A stretch of 64,000 nt of DNA from Planctomycetota bacterium (GTDB lineage: Bacteria; Planctomycetota; Phycisphaerae; SM23-33): assembly GCA_022705325.1 (NCBI GenBank), contig JAKJER010000010.1, positions 1 through 64,000 of the forward strand, read 5' to 3'. Made by a program: the position numbers and the translations under genes. Under the pieces are notes generated by a model. That model made no database searches and was not told the origin of the DNA. It saw only the letters and a list, made by a program, of their open reading frames with translations. Shown one piece after another: positions 6,335 through 16,191 of this stretch. The number at the start of each line of letters is the position of its first letter. Positions within the stretch are counted from its first letter, which is position 1.

Positions 6335-8896
6335 TCAGGCCCAGCGAATCATGGCCAGTTCACGGGGGTCTGTCAACAGCTCATGCCGAGGCAGGATGCG
6401 GACGGTGTAGCCGGTCATGCCGCTGCGGGCGCAGGGCATGTTGACGGAGTAGTGCACCTTCGAGCCGTCCTGGCTGACCTGTTCCATGGGGATGGCCCTG
6501 CCCTCGTTGAGCTGTCCGTCCTCGTTGAGCGGCCCGTAATACAGTTCGACCTGGACGTCGCGGGGGTCAAGCTGGGCCACGTCCACGACGGCCTGCACCT
6601 GGATGTCCTTGCCCACGCGGGCGCCCGTGCCGTTGGAGTCCATGTCGTCGCTGACCGACTCGATGCGGATCGAGCCGAATCGGTCGCGGACCTGCGCCTT
6701 CCAGTGGGCCAGTTCCTTGGCCCGCGCCAAGTCCTGACCGGTCAGCAGATCCCATCGCCGGCTGGCCGGCTCGTAGAACATTTCGGCGTACTGGCGGACC
6801 ATGCGGTTGGTGTTGAACACCGGCGCCAGCGTGGCGATCGTGGCCTTCATCCGGGCGATCCACCCGCGGGGCAGGTGGTCGCTGCCGCGCTCGTAGAACA
6901 GAGGGACCACTTCCTTCTCCAGCAGGTCATAGAGGGCCTGGCTCTCGACGGCGTTCTGGTACTCCAGGTCGTCGTAGGTCTCGCCCGAGCCGATGGCCCA
7001 GCCGACCTGACCCTCATAGCCCTCGTCCCACCAGCCGTCCAGGATGGAGATGTTGAGGGCGCCGTTGGCGGCGGCCTTCATCCCGCTGGTGCCGCTGGCC
7101 TCCATGGGGCGAAGCGGCGTGTTGAGCCACACGTCCACGCCCTGCACGAAGTAGCGGGCCATGTTCATGTCGTAGTCTTCCAGGAAGACGATCGAATGGC
7201 GGAACGCGTCCTTTCGGGCGGTATGGATGATCTGGCGGATGAGGTCCTTGCCCGGGTTGTCGCGCGGGTGGGCCTTGCCGGCGAAGAGGATCTGCACGGG
7301 CCGATCGGCCTGCGAGAGGAGCTTCTCCAGGCGCTCCAGGTCGCTGAGGATGAGGTTGGCCCGCTTGTAGGTGGCGAATCTCCGGGCAAAGCCGATGGTC
7401 AGCGCCTCGGGGTCGAGGGCCTCCTGGGCAGCCGCCAGTTCGGCGGTGCTGGCGCCTCGGCGAGCGAGCTGCAGGCCGAGCCGACGACGGGCAAAGGCGA
7501 CCAGACGCTCGCGGCGCCGCTCGTGGGTGCGCCACAGCTCGGTATCCGGGATCTCGTAGACGCCCTGCCAGACGTTGGTGCTGACGGGCTTCTCCTGCCA
7601 GTCCGGACCCATGTAGCGATCGTAGAGCTGGGCCTGGTCGTGGCTGATCCAGGTGCGAACGTGAATGCCGTTGGTGATGCCGCTGATGGGGATCTCGTCG
7701 ACGGGCACCCCGGGCCAGGTGCCCGCCCAGAGCTTGCGGCTGACCTCGCTGTGCAGCTTGGACACCCCGTTGCGGAAGGTGCTCAGCCGCATGGCCAGCA
7801 CCGTCAGGCTCATGGGCTCGTCGCGGTTGCCGGGTTCCTGGCGACCCAACGAGAGGAACTGCTCGCGGGAGAGCCCCAGTTGCGGCCAATAGCGCGAGAA
7901 GTACTTGTCGATCAGCCAGGGCTCGAAGGCGTCGTTGCCCGCGGGCACGGGGGTGTGAGTGGTGAAGATGCTGGAGGCGGCCACCACCTCGCGGGCCTCG
8001 TCGAAGCTGACGCCCTGCTCGGCCATCAGCAGGCGGATGCGCTCCAGACCCAGAAAGGCCGAGTGCCCCTCGTTCATGTGGTAGGCCTTGGGGACGATGC
8101 CCATGGCCCGGAGCAGGCGCACGCCGCCGATTCCCAGGATGATCTCCTGGCGGATGCGCATCTCCTGGTCGCCGCCGTAAAGCTGGGCGGTGATGTGGCG
8201 GTCCTCGGGGTTGTTCTCCGGGACATTGGTGTCCATGAGGTAGAGCGTGATCCGCCCCACCTGGACCTTCCAGATCTGGGCCTTGGTCAGGCGGTCGGGC
8301 ATCTCGACGTTGATGGTCACCGGCGCGTTGTCGTCCCCGCGGACGAGCTGCACGGGCAGGTTGGCGAAGTCGTTACGGGGGAACAGCTCAAGCTGCCAGC
8401 CGTCGGCGTTGAGACGCTGGCGGAAATAGCCCTGCTGGTAGAGCAGGCCCACGCCGATCAGGGGCACGTCGATCTCCGACGCGCTCTTGAGGTGGTCGCC
8501 GGCCAGCACGCCCAGGCCGCCGCTGTAGATGGGCAGGCATTCGCTGATGCCGAACTCGGCGCAGAAGTACGCCACCAGAGGCTGCCTGCCGGTCTGGTAG
8601 GTCTTCTGCCACCAGCCGGGCCTGGTCAGATAGTCCTTGAGGTCCTCGTGAACGCGGTGCAGGTGAGCGAGAAAACCCTCGTCGGCGGCGACTTCGCGGA
8701 GGCGCTGCTGGTCGATCCGTCCGAGCATGGCGATGGGGTTGTGGTAGTGCTCCTCCCAGCCCTTGATGTCCAGGCGGCGGAAGAGGTCCTGGGCCTCACC
8801 CGTCCAACTCCATCGCAGGTTGTAGGCGATCTCCAGCAATCCCTGCAACTCCGGCGGCAGGGAAGGTTGAATCGTAAACGTTCGTAGCGGTCGCAT
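6335..8896 (-). CDS. glgP: Alpha-glucan (glycogen/maltodextrin) phosphorylase
   Basis: An 853-residue GT35 phosphorylase of the short bacterial/archaeal type. It has an N-terminal DUF3417-like domain (about 1-110, starting RPLRTFTIQPSLPPEL), the phosphorylase core with AEFGISECLPIYSGGLGVLAGDH, MNEGHSAFL, TTHTPVPAGND and NPGKDLIRQI, and the pyridoxal-phosphate region EASGTSGMKAAANGALN. It releases glucose 1-phosphate from alpha-1,4-glucans in the cytoplasm. The ATG at 8896 is preceded by AAGGA at good spacing. It is transcribed on its own from a promoter-like site at 9073-9101. No other glycogen gene is in view. Confidence 0.95.
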   Translation of the reverse strand: MRPLRTFTIQPSLPPELQGLLEIAYNLRWSWTGEAQDLFRRLDIKGWEEHYHNPIAMLGRIDQQRLREVAADEGFLAHLHRVHEDLKDYLTRPGWWQKTYQTGRQPLVAYFCAEFGISECLPIYSGGLGVLAGDHLKSASEIDVPLIGVGLLYQQGYFRQRLNADGWQLELFPRNDFANLPVQLVRGDDNAPVTINVEMPDRLTKAQIWKVQVGRITLYLMDTNVPENNPEDRHITAQLYGGDQEMRIRQEIILGIGGVRLLRAMGIVPKAYHMNEGHSAFLGLERIRLLMAEQGVSFDEAREVVAASSIFTTHTPVPAGNDAFEPWLIDKYFSRYWPQLGLSREQFLSLGRQEPGNRDEPMSLTVLAMRLSTFRNGVSKLHSEVSRKLWAGTWPGVPVDEIPISGITNGIHVRTWISHDQAQLYDRYMGPDWQEKPVSTNVWQGVYEIPDTELWRTHERRRERLVAFARRRLGLQLARRGASTAELAAAQEALDPEALTIGFARRFATYKRANLILSDLERLEKLLSQADRPVQILFAGKAHPRDNPGKDLIRQIIHTARKDAFRHSIVFLEDYDMNMARYFVQGVDVWLNTPLRPMEASGTSGMKAAANGALNISILDGWWDEGYEGQVGWAIGSGETYDDLEYQNAVESQALYDLLEKEVVPLFYERGSDHLPRGWIARMKATIATLAPVFNTNRMVRQYAEMFYEPASRRWDLLTGQDLARAKELAHWKAQVRDRFGSIRIESVSDDMDSNGTGARVGKDIQVQAVVDVAQLDPRDVQVELYYGPLNEDGQLNEGRAIPMEQVSQDGSKVHYSVNMPCARSGMTGYTVRILPRHELLTDPRELAMIRWA

Positions 8897-9072
8897 GCGG
8901 ATTCCTTCGGCTCACGGAATGCCGTCTCCCGTCCAGGCGGGACGGGGAGGCAGCAGCGTCGATTCACTCTTATTTCGGCATTTAACCGGCCCTGGATTAT
9001 TCATATTCCGCGCGGTGGCTCCAGGCACTCGTCCGGCGGGCCGCCGTGCCGGTCCCTCCAGACCAATGCAGA

Positions 9073-9101
9073 ATCATACTAGGGCAAAGGGCGGATACCA
9101 A
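9073..9101 (-). promoter_or_regulatory. Sigma70-type promoter for glgP
   Basis: Read on the minus strand: TTGGTA (9096-9101), a 17-bp spacer, then TATGAT (9073-9078). This matches the -35/-10 consensus at 4/6 and 5/6 with ideal spacing. It would give a leader of about 170 nt before the glgP ATG at 8896. Confidence 0.55.
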
Positions 9102-9154
9102 GGCGAATTGAGGGTCGCCGCGGGCACGTCAGGTCCCCCCCGGTCCGCTCGACG

Positions 9155-10342
9155 TCAGGGGGCCTCCGGAGCGGCCGGCTTGTACGCGTCGGCCCCGATA
9201 TCCTTGAGTCTCGGGTCGTCGGACGCGGCCTTCATCTCGCTCGTGCCCGGCCTGGTCAGCTTGGGGTCCACCTGGTAGAGTCCGCCGCTCTCGGCCACAG
9301 GAAGACCCGGCGGGCGGGCGCCATGGGTGGCGAACCAGGCGTTGGAGCGGAAGGTGAACGTTTGAGGGGCCGTTCGCGGCCCCACGTTCACTGTCGGGTT
9401 CATCCGCCGGTCGTAGACGATGAGGTTCTTCTCGAACACCCCTCCGGCGGCGGGTTTGAAGGGGGCGGGCATCTCCTGGAGGATCCGCAGCAGCCACTTC
9501 TCGGGAAGATAGAACGTATTGTGGTGGACGTGCCCGCCCTGGCTGGTCACGAACGCCACGTGGGCCATCCCGCCGACGAATCGGTTGCCCGCCACGGTGA
9601 TGTCGCGGGCCTCGAAGTCCTCCGCCTTGGGGCGGAAGAACGCGAGCCCGGTCGAACCGCCCAGGTTGATCGCCCGCTGGCCGGCCCGCTCGAAGGTGCA
9701 GCCCTGGATGAGAATCCCGGTCGTTCCGCCCTTGGTCTGGACGCCGTTGTCCTGGCTGAAGCCCTGACGCCCCACGAACCGGCAGGAGTCGACGACGCCC
9801 TTGTGGCAGCCGACCATGTCGATGGCCGACCCGCCCCAGGCCTCGAAACGGCAGTTGCGGACGGCGAACTGGTCCACTCCGGACATCTTGAGGGCGTCGT
9901 GGTTGCCCCGCGGGCCGGTCTCCAGGACCGTCACGTTCTCCAGAACGATATGGTGGGCGGGCGTGTCGAAGCTCCCGCCGTCGTCGATGTTGATGCCGTT
10001 GCCGGAGTACCCCTTGACCACGATGTCGCCCAGCGTGAGGTGCTTGCAGTCGGACAGATGCCAGCCCTCCGACCCGCCTCCGGCGAAGGTGGGCGGCCTG
10101 GCTGGGTCCGCGCCGCGGATGACGACAGGCTGGCCCTCCCGGCCGGCCAGGTTGCTCAGGTAGATGCCGCCCGCGTAGTCGCCCGGGGCGATGCGGATGA
10201 CGTCGCCCGGCCTGGCGGCCTGGGCGGCGCGGCGCAGTTCCTGCGTGGTGCGAACCGTCGTCTCGCCGCCGTGGACGAGGGCGCCCAGGGACAGGCAGAA
10301 CCAAAGGCCGACCAGGTGCGCCGTTGCTCGCATAGGGCTCAT
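9155..10342 (-). CDS. Secreted right-handed beta-helix protein (polysaccharide-lyase-like)
   Basis: A protein of about 395 residues with a signal peptide (MSPMRATAHLVGLWFCLSLGALVHG), then the chondroitinase-B/PL6-like opening: TTVRTTQELRRAAQAARPGDVIRIAPGDY followed by GGIYLSNLAGREGQPVVIRG. The central part has stacked beta-helix rungs (HHIVLENVTV, VRNCRFEAWGG, VDSCRFVG, LIQGCTFERAG). Relatives are extracellular lyases or glycan-binding proteins; no catalytic assignment is safe without alignment. The ATG at 10342 has GGGAG just upstream; an ATG further upstream at 10372 is less well placed. It lies between glgP and a ZIP transporter on the same strand with no obvious operon link. Confidence 0.75.
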   Translation of the reverse strand: MSPMRATAHLVGLWFCLSLGALVHGGETTVRTTQELRRAAQAARPGDVIRIAPGDYAGGIYLSNLAGREGQPVVIRGADPARPPTFAGGGSEGWHLSDCKHLTLGDIVVKGYSGNGINIDDGGSFDTPAHHIVLENVTVLETGPRGNHDALKMSGVDQFAVRNCRFEAWGGSAIDMVGCHKGVVDSCRFVGRQGFSQDNGVQTKGGTTGILIQGCTFERAGQRAINLGGSTGLAFFRPKAEDFEARDITVAGNRFVGGMAHVAFVTSQGGHVHHNTFYLPEKWLLRILQEMPAPFKPAAGGVFEKNLIVYDRRMNPTVNVGPRTAPQTFTFRSNAWFATHGARPPGLPVAESGGLYQVDPKLTRPGTSEMKAASDDPRLKDIGADAYKPAAPEAP

Positions 10343-10392
10343 GGCTCTCCCGTCTTCAGCAAGCCTCATCATTCAGGCAGCCGGGGCAACAT

Positions 10393-11211
10393 CTACCCCA
10401 ACGCCACGTCCAGGACCATCATGATCGCGAAGCCGACGATGCAGCCCATCGTGGCCAGATCGACATTCCCGTTGCGCTGGGACTCGGGGATGAGTTCCTC
10501 GGCGACCACGAAGATCATGGCCCCGGCGGCGAAGGCCAGGGCATAAGGCAGGATGGCGGTCATGGACATGACCATGGCCGCACCGATAACGCCCGCGATG
10601 GGTTCGACGATGGCGGAGATCTGCCCGTACCAGAAGGCCCTCATGCGGCCCATGCCCTCGCGGCGCAGCGGAAGCGAGACCGCCGTGCCCTCGGGGAAGT
10701 TCTGCAGCCCGATGCCGATGGCCAGGGCCACCGCCGCCAGGAATGGCCCGGTGTCGCTCGGGCCCTGGGCAAGCGAAGGAGCCGCCCCGAACGCCACGCC
10801 GACCGCCAGCCCCTCGGGGATGTTGTGAATGGTGATGGCCAGGACCAGCAGCGTTGACCGCTGCCAGGAAGTCTTGGGCCCTTCAGCCACCGCCAGGTCC
10901 GGGTGCAGATGGGGCAGAATGCGGTCGACGACCCGCAGCAGGACCGCCCCCAGCAGGAACCCCACCAGCGGAGGCACCCACTTCCACGAGCCATACGCAG
11001 CCTCGCTCATCTCGATGGCCGGCGCCAGCAGCGACCAGAAGGAGGCCGCGATCATTACGCCGGCCGCCATCCCCAGCGAGGCGTCCAGATAGCGTTGGCT
11101 GACGCGCCGGGTGAAGAAGACGACGGACGCTCCAGCCGCGGTGACCAACCAGGTGCCCAAGGTAGCCAACAGAGCCTGGGTTACGGGATGAAGCGAGAGA
11201 TACCATTGCAT
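10393..11211 (-). CDS. ZIP-family divalent metal transporter
   Basis: A membrane protein of about 272 residues with eight predicted transmembrane segments and the two ZIP metal-binding helices [14 protein letters not shown] and [13 protein letters not shown] (HNxPEG and xNxPEG types). The family imports zinc, iron or manganese across the inner membrane. I chose ATG 11211 (MQWYLSLHP) with GAGGAG 11 nt upstream over a TTG at 11259, which would add a hydrophilic tail unlike the family. A histidine-rich loop is largely absent ([11 protein letters not shown] only). It is probably monocistronic. The metal specificity cannot be read from the sequence. Confidence 0.9.
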   Translation of the reverse strand: MQWYLSLHPVTQALLATLGTWLVTAAGASVVFFTRRVSQRYLDASLGMAAGVMIAASFWSLLAPAIEMSEAAYGSWKWVPPLVGFLLGAVLLRVVDRILPHLHPDLAVAEGPKTSWQRSTLLVLAITIHNIPEGLAVGVAFGAAPSLAQGPSDTGPFLAAVALAIGIGLQNFPEGTAVSLPLRREGMGRMRAFWYGQISAIVEPIAGVIGAAMVMSMTAILPYALAFAAGAMIFVVAEELIPESQRNGNVDLATMGCIVGFAIMMVLDVALG

Positions 11212-11359
11212 GGTCTGGCGTTCTCCTCTGCGGCCGTGAGATACCACCGGCCCAGACAAGTCTAGGACGTTCCAGAGATTTCCGCAAGCCGATGCCGGTC
11301 CAGGAGGCTAAGATGTACCGCCCGGACAGACAGACGCCCAGGGACGACAGGAAGACGCC

Positions 11360-13198
11360 ATGGAACTGAAGAAGGGTCTTGGCCTGCCGCACGTGTTCTG
11401 CATCGCCAGCGGAGCGATGATCAGTTCGGGCCTGTTTGTGCTGCCCGGACTGGCCCACGCGCGGGCGGGGCCGGCGGTCATCCTGTCCTATCTGTTGGCC
11501 GGGCTGTTGGCCTTTCCCGGGTTGTTGTGCGTTGCGGAATTGACGACGGCTATGCCCAAGGCGGGCGGGGACTACTTCTTCGTCACCCGCGGGATGGGCC
11601 CGGCCGTCGGGACGGTGGCGGGCATCCTGAACTGGTTCAGCCTATCGCTGAAGAGCGGCTTTGCCCTGGTGGGGTTGGCGGCCTTCCTGCAACTGCTGGT
11701 TCCGGTGGACTACCGCCTGCTCGGTCTGGCCCTGTCGGCCCTGTTCGTCGTCGTGAACCTGGTGGGCGTTCGGGAGGCGGCCCGCCTGCAGGTGGCGCTG
11801 GTGATGGCCTTGCTGGCCTTGTTGGCGGTCTTCGTGTTCGCGGGCCTGGGGCACGTGCAGTCGACGCGGATCATGCCCTTCGCCCCTCATGGCTGGCCGG
11901 CGGTATTCTCGACGGCGGGGTTCGTCTTCGTCTCGTATGGCGGGCTGCTGAAGATCTCCAGCGTCGCGGAGGAAGTCCGCCGCCCCGGACGAGTGATTCC
12001 GATGGGGTTGTTCCTTTCGCTGGGGGTGGTGCTCACGGTCTATTCGCTGGCGGTGCTGGTGACCAGTGGCGTGATGAGCGATGAGAAACTGCACAACACG
12101 CTCATGCCGATCAGCGACGCCGCCGGAGCGTTCATGGGCAACGCCGGGCAGATCGCCCTGACCATCGGGGCGATTCTCGCCTTCATGACCACAGCCAACG
12201 CGGGAATCATGTCGGCCAGTCGATACCTGCTGGCGATGAGCCGCGACGAGCTGCTGCCCCGGCGCCTGGCCCGGGTCAGTCCCCGTTTTCAGACGCCCCA
12301 GGTGGCGCTGGCCATAACGGGGGCGGTAGTGGCGCTGTCCCTGCTGGTCCAGCTCGAGAGCCTGATCAAGGCCGCCAGCACGGTCCTGATCCTGACGCAC
12401 ATCGGGGCCTGCCTGTCGGTGATCGTCCTGCGGGAGGGCCGAGTGCAGAACTACCGCCCGCGGTTCCGCAGTCCGCTGTACCCGTGGGTGCAGTTGGCGG
12501 GAATCCTGGGGCTGGTGTTCGTGCTGCTGGAGATGGGGCTCGAGGCATACCTGGTGGCCGCGGCCCTGATCGTGGCGAGCTTCTGCCTGTACTGGTTCTA
12601 CGGGCGCACCCGCTGGCGCCGGGAGTCGGCCCTGCTGCACCTGATCCAACGGATCACGGCCCGCGAGCTGGTCACCGGCTCGCTGGAGCGCGAACTCAAA
12701 GAGATCGTCCGCGAGCGGGACCAGATCGTGCTGGATCGTTTTGACACTCTCATCGAAAACAGCGCCGTGCTCGACCTGCCCGGGCCGGTGGAGGCGGAGG
12801 AGTTCTTCCGCCAGGCAGCCGAACAGTTGGGTCCGCGCGTCGGCATCGAGAGCAAGGACCTCAGGGGGATGCTGTCGGCCCGCGAGAAAGACTCCAGCAC
12901 CGTGCTGGGCGCCAACCTGGCCATTCCGCACGTGGTGATCGACCAGAGCGGGCGTTTCGACATCCTCCTGGCCCGCTGCCGCGAGGGGATTGTTTTTCCC
13001 AATGGGCGAAAGGTCCAGGCCGCCTTCGTGATGGTGGGCAGCCGCGACCAGCGGAACTTCCACCTGCGGGCCCTGGCCGCCATCGCACAAGTGACCCAGG
13101 AGCAGGGCTTCGCGAAGAACTGGCTGTCCGCCAACGGGCCCCAGGCCCTCCGCGACGCGGTGCTGCTGGCGGAGCGACAGCGCTTCGGAGAGCATTGA
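11360..13198 (+). CDS. APC-family amino-acid permease fused to a PTS EIIA (type 2) domain
   Basis: A 612-residue fusion. Residues 1-420 form an APC permease of about 12 transmembrane helices, with the helix-1 motif GAMISSGLFVLPGLA and AGGDYFFVTRGMG. Residues about 470-605 form a PTS EIIA-2 (fructose/mannitol-type) domain with the phosphorylatable histidine in NLAIPHVVI (H524). EIIA-2 domains accept phosphate from HPr; a permease-linked copy is more likely a regulatory input coupling amino-acid transport to PTS phosphorylation state than part of sugar uptake. There is no EIIB/EIIC, HPr or EI nearby. AGGA precedes the ATG. The solute is unknown. Confidence 0.9.
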   Translation: MELKKGLGLPHVFCIASGAMISSGLFVLPGLAHARAGPAVILSYLLAGLLAFPGLLCVAELTTAMPKAGGDYFFVTRGMGPAVGTVAGILNWFSLSLKSGFALVGLAAFLQLLVPVDYRLLGLALSALFVVVNLVGVREAARLQVALVMALLALLAVFVFAGLGHVQSTRIMPFAPHGWPAVFSTAGFVFVSYGGLLKISSVAEEVRRPGRVIPMGLFLSLGVVLTVYSLAVLVTSGVMSDEKLHNTLMPISDAAGAFMGNAGQIALTIGAILAFMTTANAGIMSASRYLLAMSRDELLPRRLARVSPRFQTPQVALAITGAVVALSLLVQLESLIKAASTVLILTHIGACLSVIVLREGRVQNYRPRFRSPLYPWVQLAGILGLVFVLLEMGLEAYLVAAALIVASFCLYWFYGRTRWRRESALLHLIQRITARELVTGSLERELKEIVRERDQIVLDRFDTLIENSAVLDLPGPVEAEEFFRQAAEQLGPRVGIESKDLRGMLSAREKDSSTVLGANLAIPHVVIDQSGRFDILLARCREGIVFPNGRKVQAAFVMVGSRDQRNFHLRALAAIAQVTQEQGFAKNWLSANGPQALRDAVLLAERQRFGEH

Positions 13199-13350
13199 CG
13201 CGGCACGTCCCTGAAATGACCGCGGCGCAGGGACTTCGGACGCATGTTGCCTCGGCTCGTCTAATATCCTCGACCTGTTCCCCGTCTATCCGGTAGAACT
13301 GGAATAACGGCCGCTCGCGGACCGTTTGCACAGGTGGAAGGTATACCTAC

Positions 13351-16182
13351 ATGAGACGACTGTTTTTCGTGCTGGCGATGCTGCTGATCTGCGCAGGCGC
13401 GTTGCTGATGCGTTTGCCCTGTCTGCTGGGCCTGCTGCCGGCGCCGATCCAGGCGCCCGCGCTGCGGGCCCTGGGCGCCAAGGACAATCAGGTGCCCGAG
13501 AACTGGCGGATTGACGCCCGCCCGATGCACACCGACGAGGCGGTCCACGCCGCCAAGTTCGGCGAGTTGCTGGAGAAGGGCGAATACGCGTATGACCCCT
13601 ACGAGTACCACGGCCCGACGCTGGATTACTTCACGCTGATCCCGGCGTGGATTCGCGGGCAGCAGACGCTGGCACAGACGGATGAGTTGACGCTTCGCAT
13701 CGTGCCGGTGGCGTTCGGTCTGGGCCTGGTGGCGCTGCTGGCGCTGGTGGGCGACGGCCTGGGGCGATGGGCGGCGGTGGTGGCGGCGGTGCTGACGGCC
13801 GTCTCGCACGCCTTCGTCTATTACAGCCGCTACTACATCATGGAGATGTTGCTGGTCTTCTTCACGTTCCTGGCCATCGTGGCGGCCTGGCGATACGCTC
13901 GGTCGCGCCGGGCCGCCTGGGCGGTCGCGCTGGGCTCGGCGCTGGGTTTCATGTTCGCCACCAAGGAAACGTGGGTGATCTCGGCGGGGGCGATGGCCGG
14001 CGCGTGGGCGGCCGTGCGGCTCTGGCGGAAGGTCGCGCCGATCGAGGCGGCCCGGCCCGAGGCGGCGACGAGCGAGCCCGAACTCGGGGATGAAGGCGCC
14101 TTCGGCCTGCGCAAGGCGAACGCGACGGACGAGCTGGAGGCCGCTTTCGAGCGACAAGGCGACACGAAGGGGCGGGCGTGGCGGCACGCGGCCCTGGCGG
14201 GCGTGGCGTTCGTAATCGTCTGGGCGGCTTTCTTCTCCTCCTTCGGAAGCCATTTCGGGGGGCTGCTGGATTCGTTCCGCACCTACCAGGTGTACTTCAG
14301 TCGGGCCGGGGGCGGCGAGAGCTTCCACGTCCACCCGTGGCACTACTATTTCGGGATGCTGCTGTACTGGCGGGAGCCGTCGAACTTCCCGTGGGTCTGG
14401 TCGGAGGCCCTGATCGTGGGCCTGGCGGCGGCGGGGTTCGTGGCCGCCGTGCTGGGTCGGGGGATCGGGCAGGCCGACCCGTGGTTCCTGAGGTTCCTGG
14501 CGTTGTACACGGCCGCGGTGGCGCTGGCCTACACGGTGATCCCGTACAAGACGCCGTGGTGCCTGATGGTCTTCCTCCAGCCGATGGTCCTGCTGGCGGG
14601 CGTGGGGACGGCGGCGATCTTCCGGATGTTCCGTCCGAGCGACCGGCGCGGCGGGCTGGAGATGCTGCCCGTCTGGCTGTTGCTGCTGGCCCTGCTGGGC
14701 CTGGGGGTCTACCACTTGGCCTCGCAGGCGGCCCGGGGAGCCTATCGCTTCTACGACGACATCCGCAATCCCTACGTCTACGCCCACAGCGTCCGCGACG
14801 TCAAGAAGCTCGGGCAGCGCGTGCGGGAACTGGTCGAACTCCATCAGGACGGCAAGCACATGCCGATCAAGATCCTCGACACGACCCCCTGGCCGCTGCC
14901 GTGGTATCTGCGCGGGCTGGAGAACATCCGCTACAGCTCGGCCGCCAACCCCCCGCCCACACTGGAGCAGGCGGCGGTGATCATCGTACCGGCGGACAAC
15001 ATGTTCACGCCCGATGGCCAGCCCACGCCGCTGCACCAGCGGCTGGAAAAGAAGTACCACATGGACTACTTCGGGCTCCGGCCCAACGTGATGCTCAACG
15101 TGTACATTGACAAGGACCTGTGGTCGGCCTATCTGCGGCAAGTGGCCAGGCGGTTCGGGGCGACCCTGCCGGCTGAAGCGCCCCAGCCGGCGACCCTGCC
15201 GGCCGGCGAAGCGGCGACCAGGCCCCAGCCGGCCGCCACCACCCAGCGGTCGGTCATCATCGGCTCGGCCAACTGGAAGCCCGGCGCCGAGGTCCACCGC
15301 TTCCGCCACGCGGCCATGGCGACGGACTTCGAGATCATCCTCCTGGGCGGGACGGACGAAGCCGCCCGTCGCGTCGCACAGACGGCCTTTGACGAAATCG
15401 ACTATGTCGAGCGGGAACTCAGCCGGTTTGTCCCCGGCAGCGACATCTGGCGGATCAACAACGCCGAGCCCGGCAAGGCGGTAACGGTGAGCCTGGTGAC
15501 GATGGACGCCCTGAAGCTGGCCAGGCGGATCCACCAGGACAGCGGCGGGGTGTTCGACGTGACGGTGGGCGCCCTGCTGTCCGTCTGGCGCAACCCCGAC
15601 CGCACGCCGCGAACGCCCAGCCCGCAGGAACTGGTCCAGGCCCGCGAGAGGACCGGCATGCGCCTGCTGGCGATCGACGAGGACCGCCAGAGCGTCACCG
15701 TGCTCAAGGCCGGCGTGCAGGTGGACCTGGGTGGGATCGGCAAAGGCCTGGCCCTGGACCGCCTGGCCGCCCTGCTCCGCGAGCGGGAGGTGCAGGCCGC
15801 CCTGGTGCACGGCGGGCGGAGCAGCGTTCTGGCCCTCGGCTCGCCGCCCGAAAAGGACGGCTGGAACCTGGCGTTTCGCGAGATCCCCGACAGCAAGCTC
15901 GAACTGCCCCCCCTGCTGCTGAAGGACCGGGCGGTGAGCGGCTCGGCCCAGGGGCCCAAACCGCACATCATGGACCCGCGGACGGGACAGTTTGTGACCG
16001 GCCGTCTCGGCGCCTGGGCGGCCGCGCCGACAGCGGCGGAAAGCGACGCCCTGTCCACCGCTTTCATGATGATGACGCCCGAGCAGATCGAGGCCTACTG
16101 CAAGAAGCGCCCGGAGGTGTCGGCCATGATCGCCCTGAGGGAGAAGCGCAAGGACCGGCTGGTAGCGTTCGGAAAGTGGTGA
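13351..16182 (+). CDS. Membrane glycosyltransferase (Agl23/TIGR03663-like) fused to ApbE FAD:protein FMN transferase
   Basis: A single uninterrupted 943-codon frame with two unrelated domains. Residues 1-600 are a polytopic GT-C-like glycosyltransferase: acidic loop motif MHTDEAVHAAKFGE, EYHGPTLDYFTLIPAW, ALGFMFATKETWVI, and a large extracytoplasmic tail. A Pro/Ala/Thr-rich linker (about 605-635) leads into ApbE (about 646-943), with AMATDFEI (M656), FDVTVGALLSVW, VDLGGIGKGLALD, HIMDPRTG and the metal-site segment ESDALSTAF. ApbE proteins attach FMN to threonine of exported flavoproteins. The usual GG-N of the flavin site reads HGGRSS here. No RNF/NQR or other FMN target is in the window. AAGG lies 10 nt before the ATG. 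Confidence 0.88.
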   Translation: MRRLFFVLAMLLICAGALLMRLPCLLGLLPAPIQAPALRALGAKDNQVPENWRIDARPMHTDEAVHAAKFGELLEKGEYAYDPYEYHGPTLDYFTLIPAWIRGQQTLAQTDELTLRIVPVAFGLGLVALLALVGDGLGRWAAVVAAVLTAVSHAFVYYSRYYIMEMLLVFFTFLAIVAAWRYARSRRAAWAVALGSALGFMFATKETWVISAGAMAGAWAAVRLWRKVAPIEAARPEAATSEPELGDEGAFGLRKANATDELEAAFERQGDTKGRAWRHAALAGVAFVIVWAAFFSSFGSHFGGLLDSFRTYQVYFSRAGGGESFHVHPWHYYFGMLLYWREPSNFPWVWSEALIVGLAAAGFVAAVLGRGIGQADPWFLRFLALYTAAVALAYTVIPYKTPWCLMVFLQPMVLLAGVGTAAIFRMFRPSDRRGGLEMLPVWLLLLALLGLGVYHLASQAARGAYRFYDDIRNPYVYAHSVRDVKKLGQRVRELVELHQDGKHMPIKILDTTPWPLPWYLRGLENIRYSSAANPPPTLEQAAVIIVPADNMFTPDGQPTPLHQRLEKKYHMDYFGLRPNVMLNVYIDKDLWSAYLRQVARRFGATLPAEAPQPATLPAGEAATRPQPAATTQRSVIIGSANWKPGAEVHRFRHAAMATDFEIILLGGTDEAARRVAQTAFDEIDYVERELSRFVPGSDIWRINNAEPGKAVTVSLVTMDALKLARRIHQDSGGVFDVTVGALLSVWRNPDRTPRTPSPQELVQARERTGMRLLAIDEDRQSVTVLKAGVQVDLGGIGKGLALDRLAALLREREVQAALVHGGRSSVLALGSPPEKDGWNLAFREIPDSKLELPPLLLKDRAVSGSAQGPKPHIMDPRTGQFVTGRLGAWAAAPTAAESDALSTAFMMMTPEQIEAYCKKRPEVSAMIALREKRKDRLVAFGKW

Positions 16183-16191
16183 GGCGCAAGA

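Noticed and set aside
6032..8887. A 951-codon plus-strand open frame opposite glgP
   Set aside because: It is the antisense shadow of a clear phosphorylase gene. Its residues are the His/Val/Asp/Gly-rich mix that GC-rich antisense frames give, with no recognisable domain.
13261..15966. A 901-codon minus-strand open frame opposite the GT-ApbE gene
   Set aside because: The composition is Arg/Gln/Pro/His-rich with no domain, while the plus strand shows two well-defined domains. It is an artefact of GC-rich third positions.
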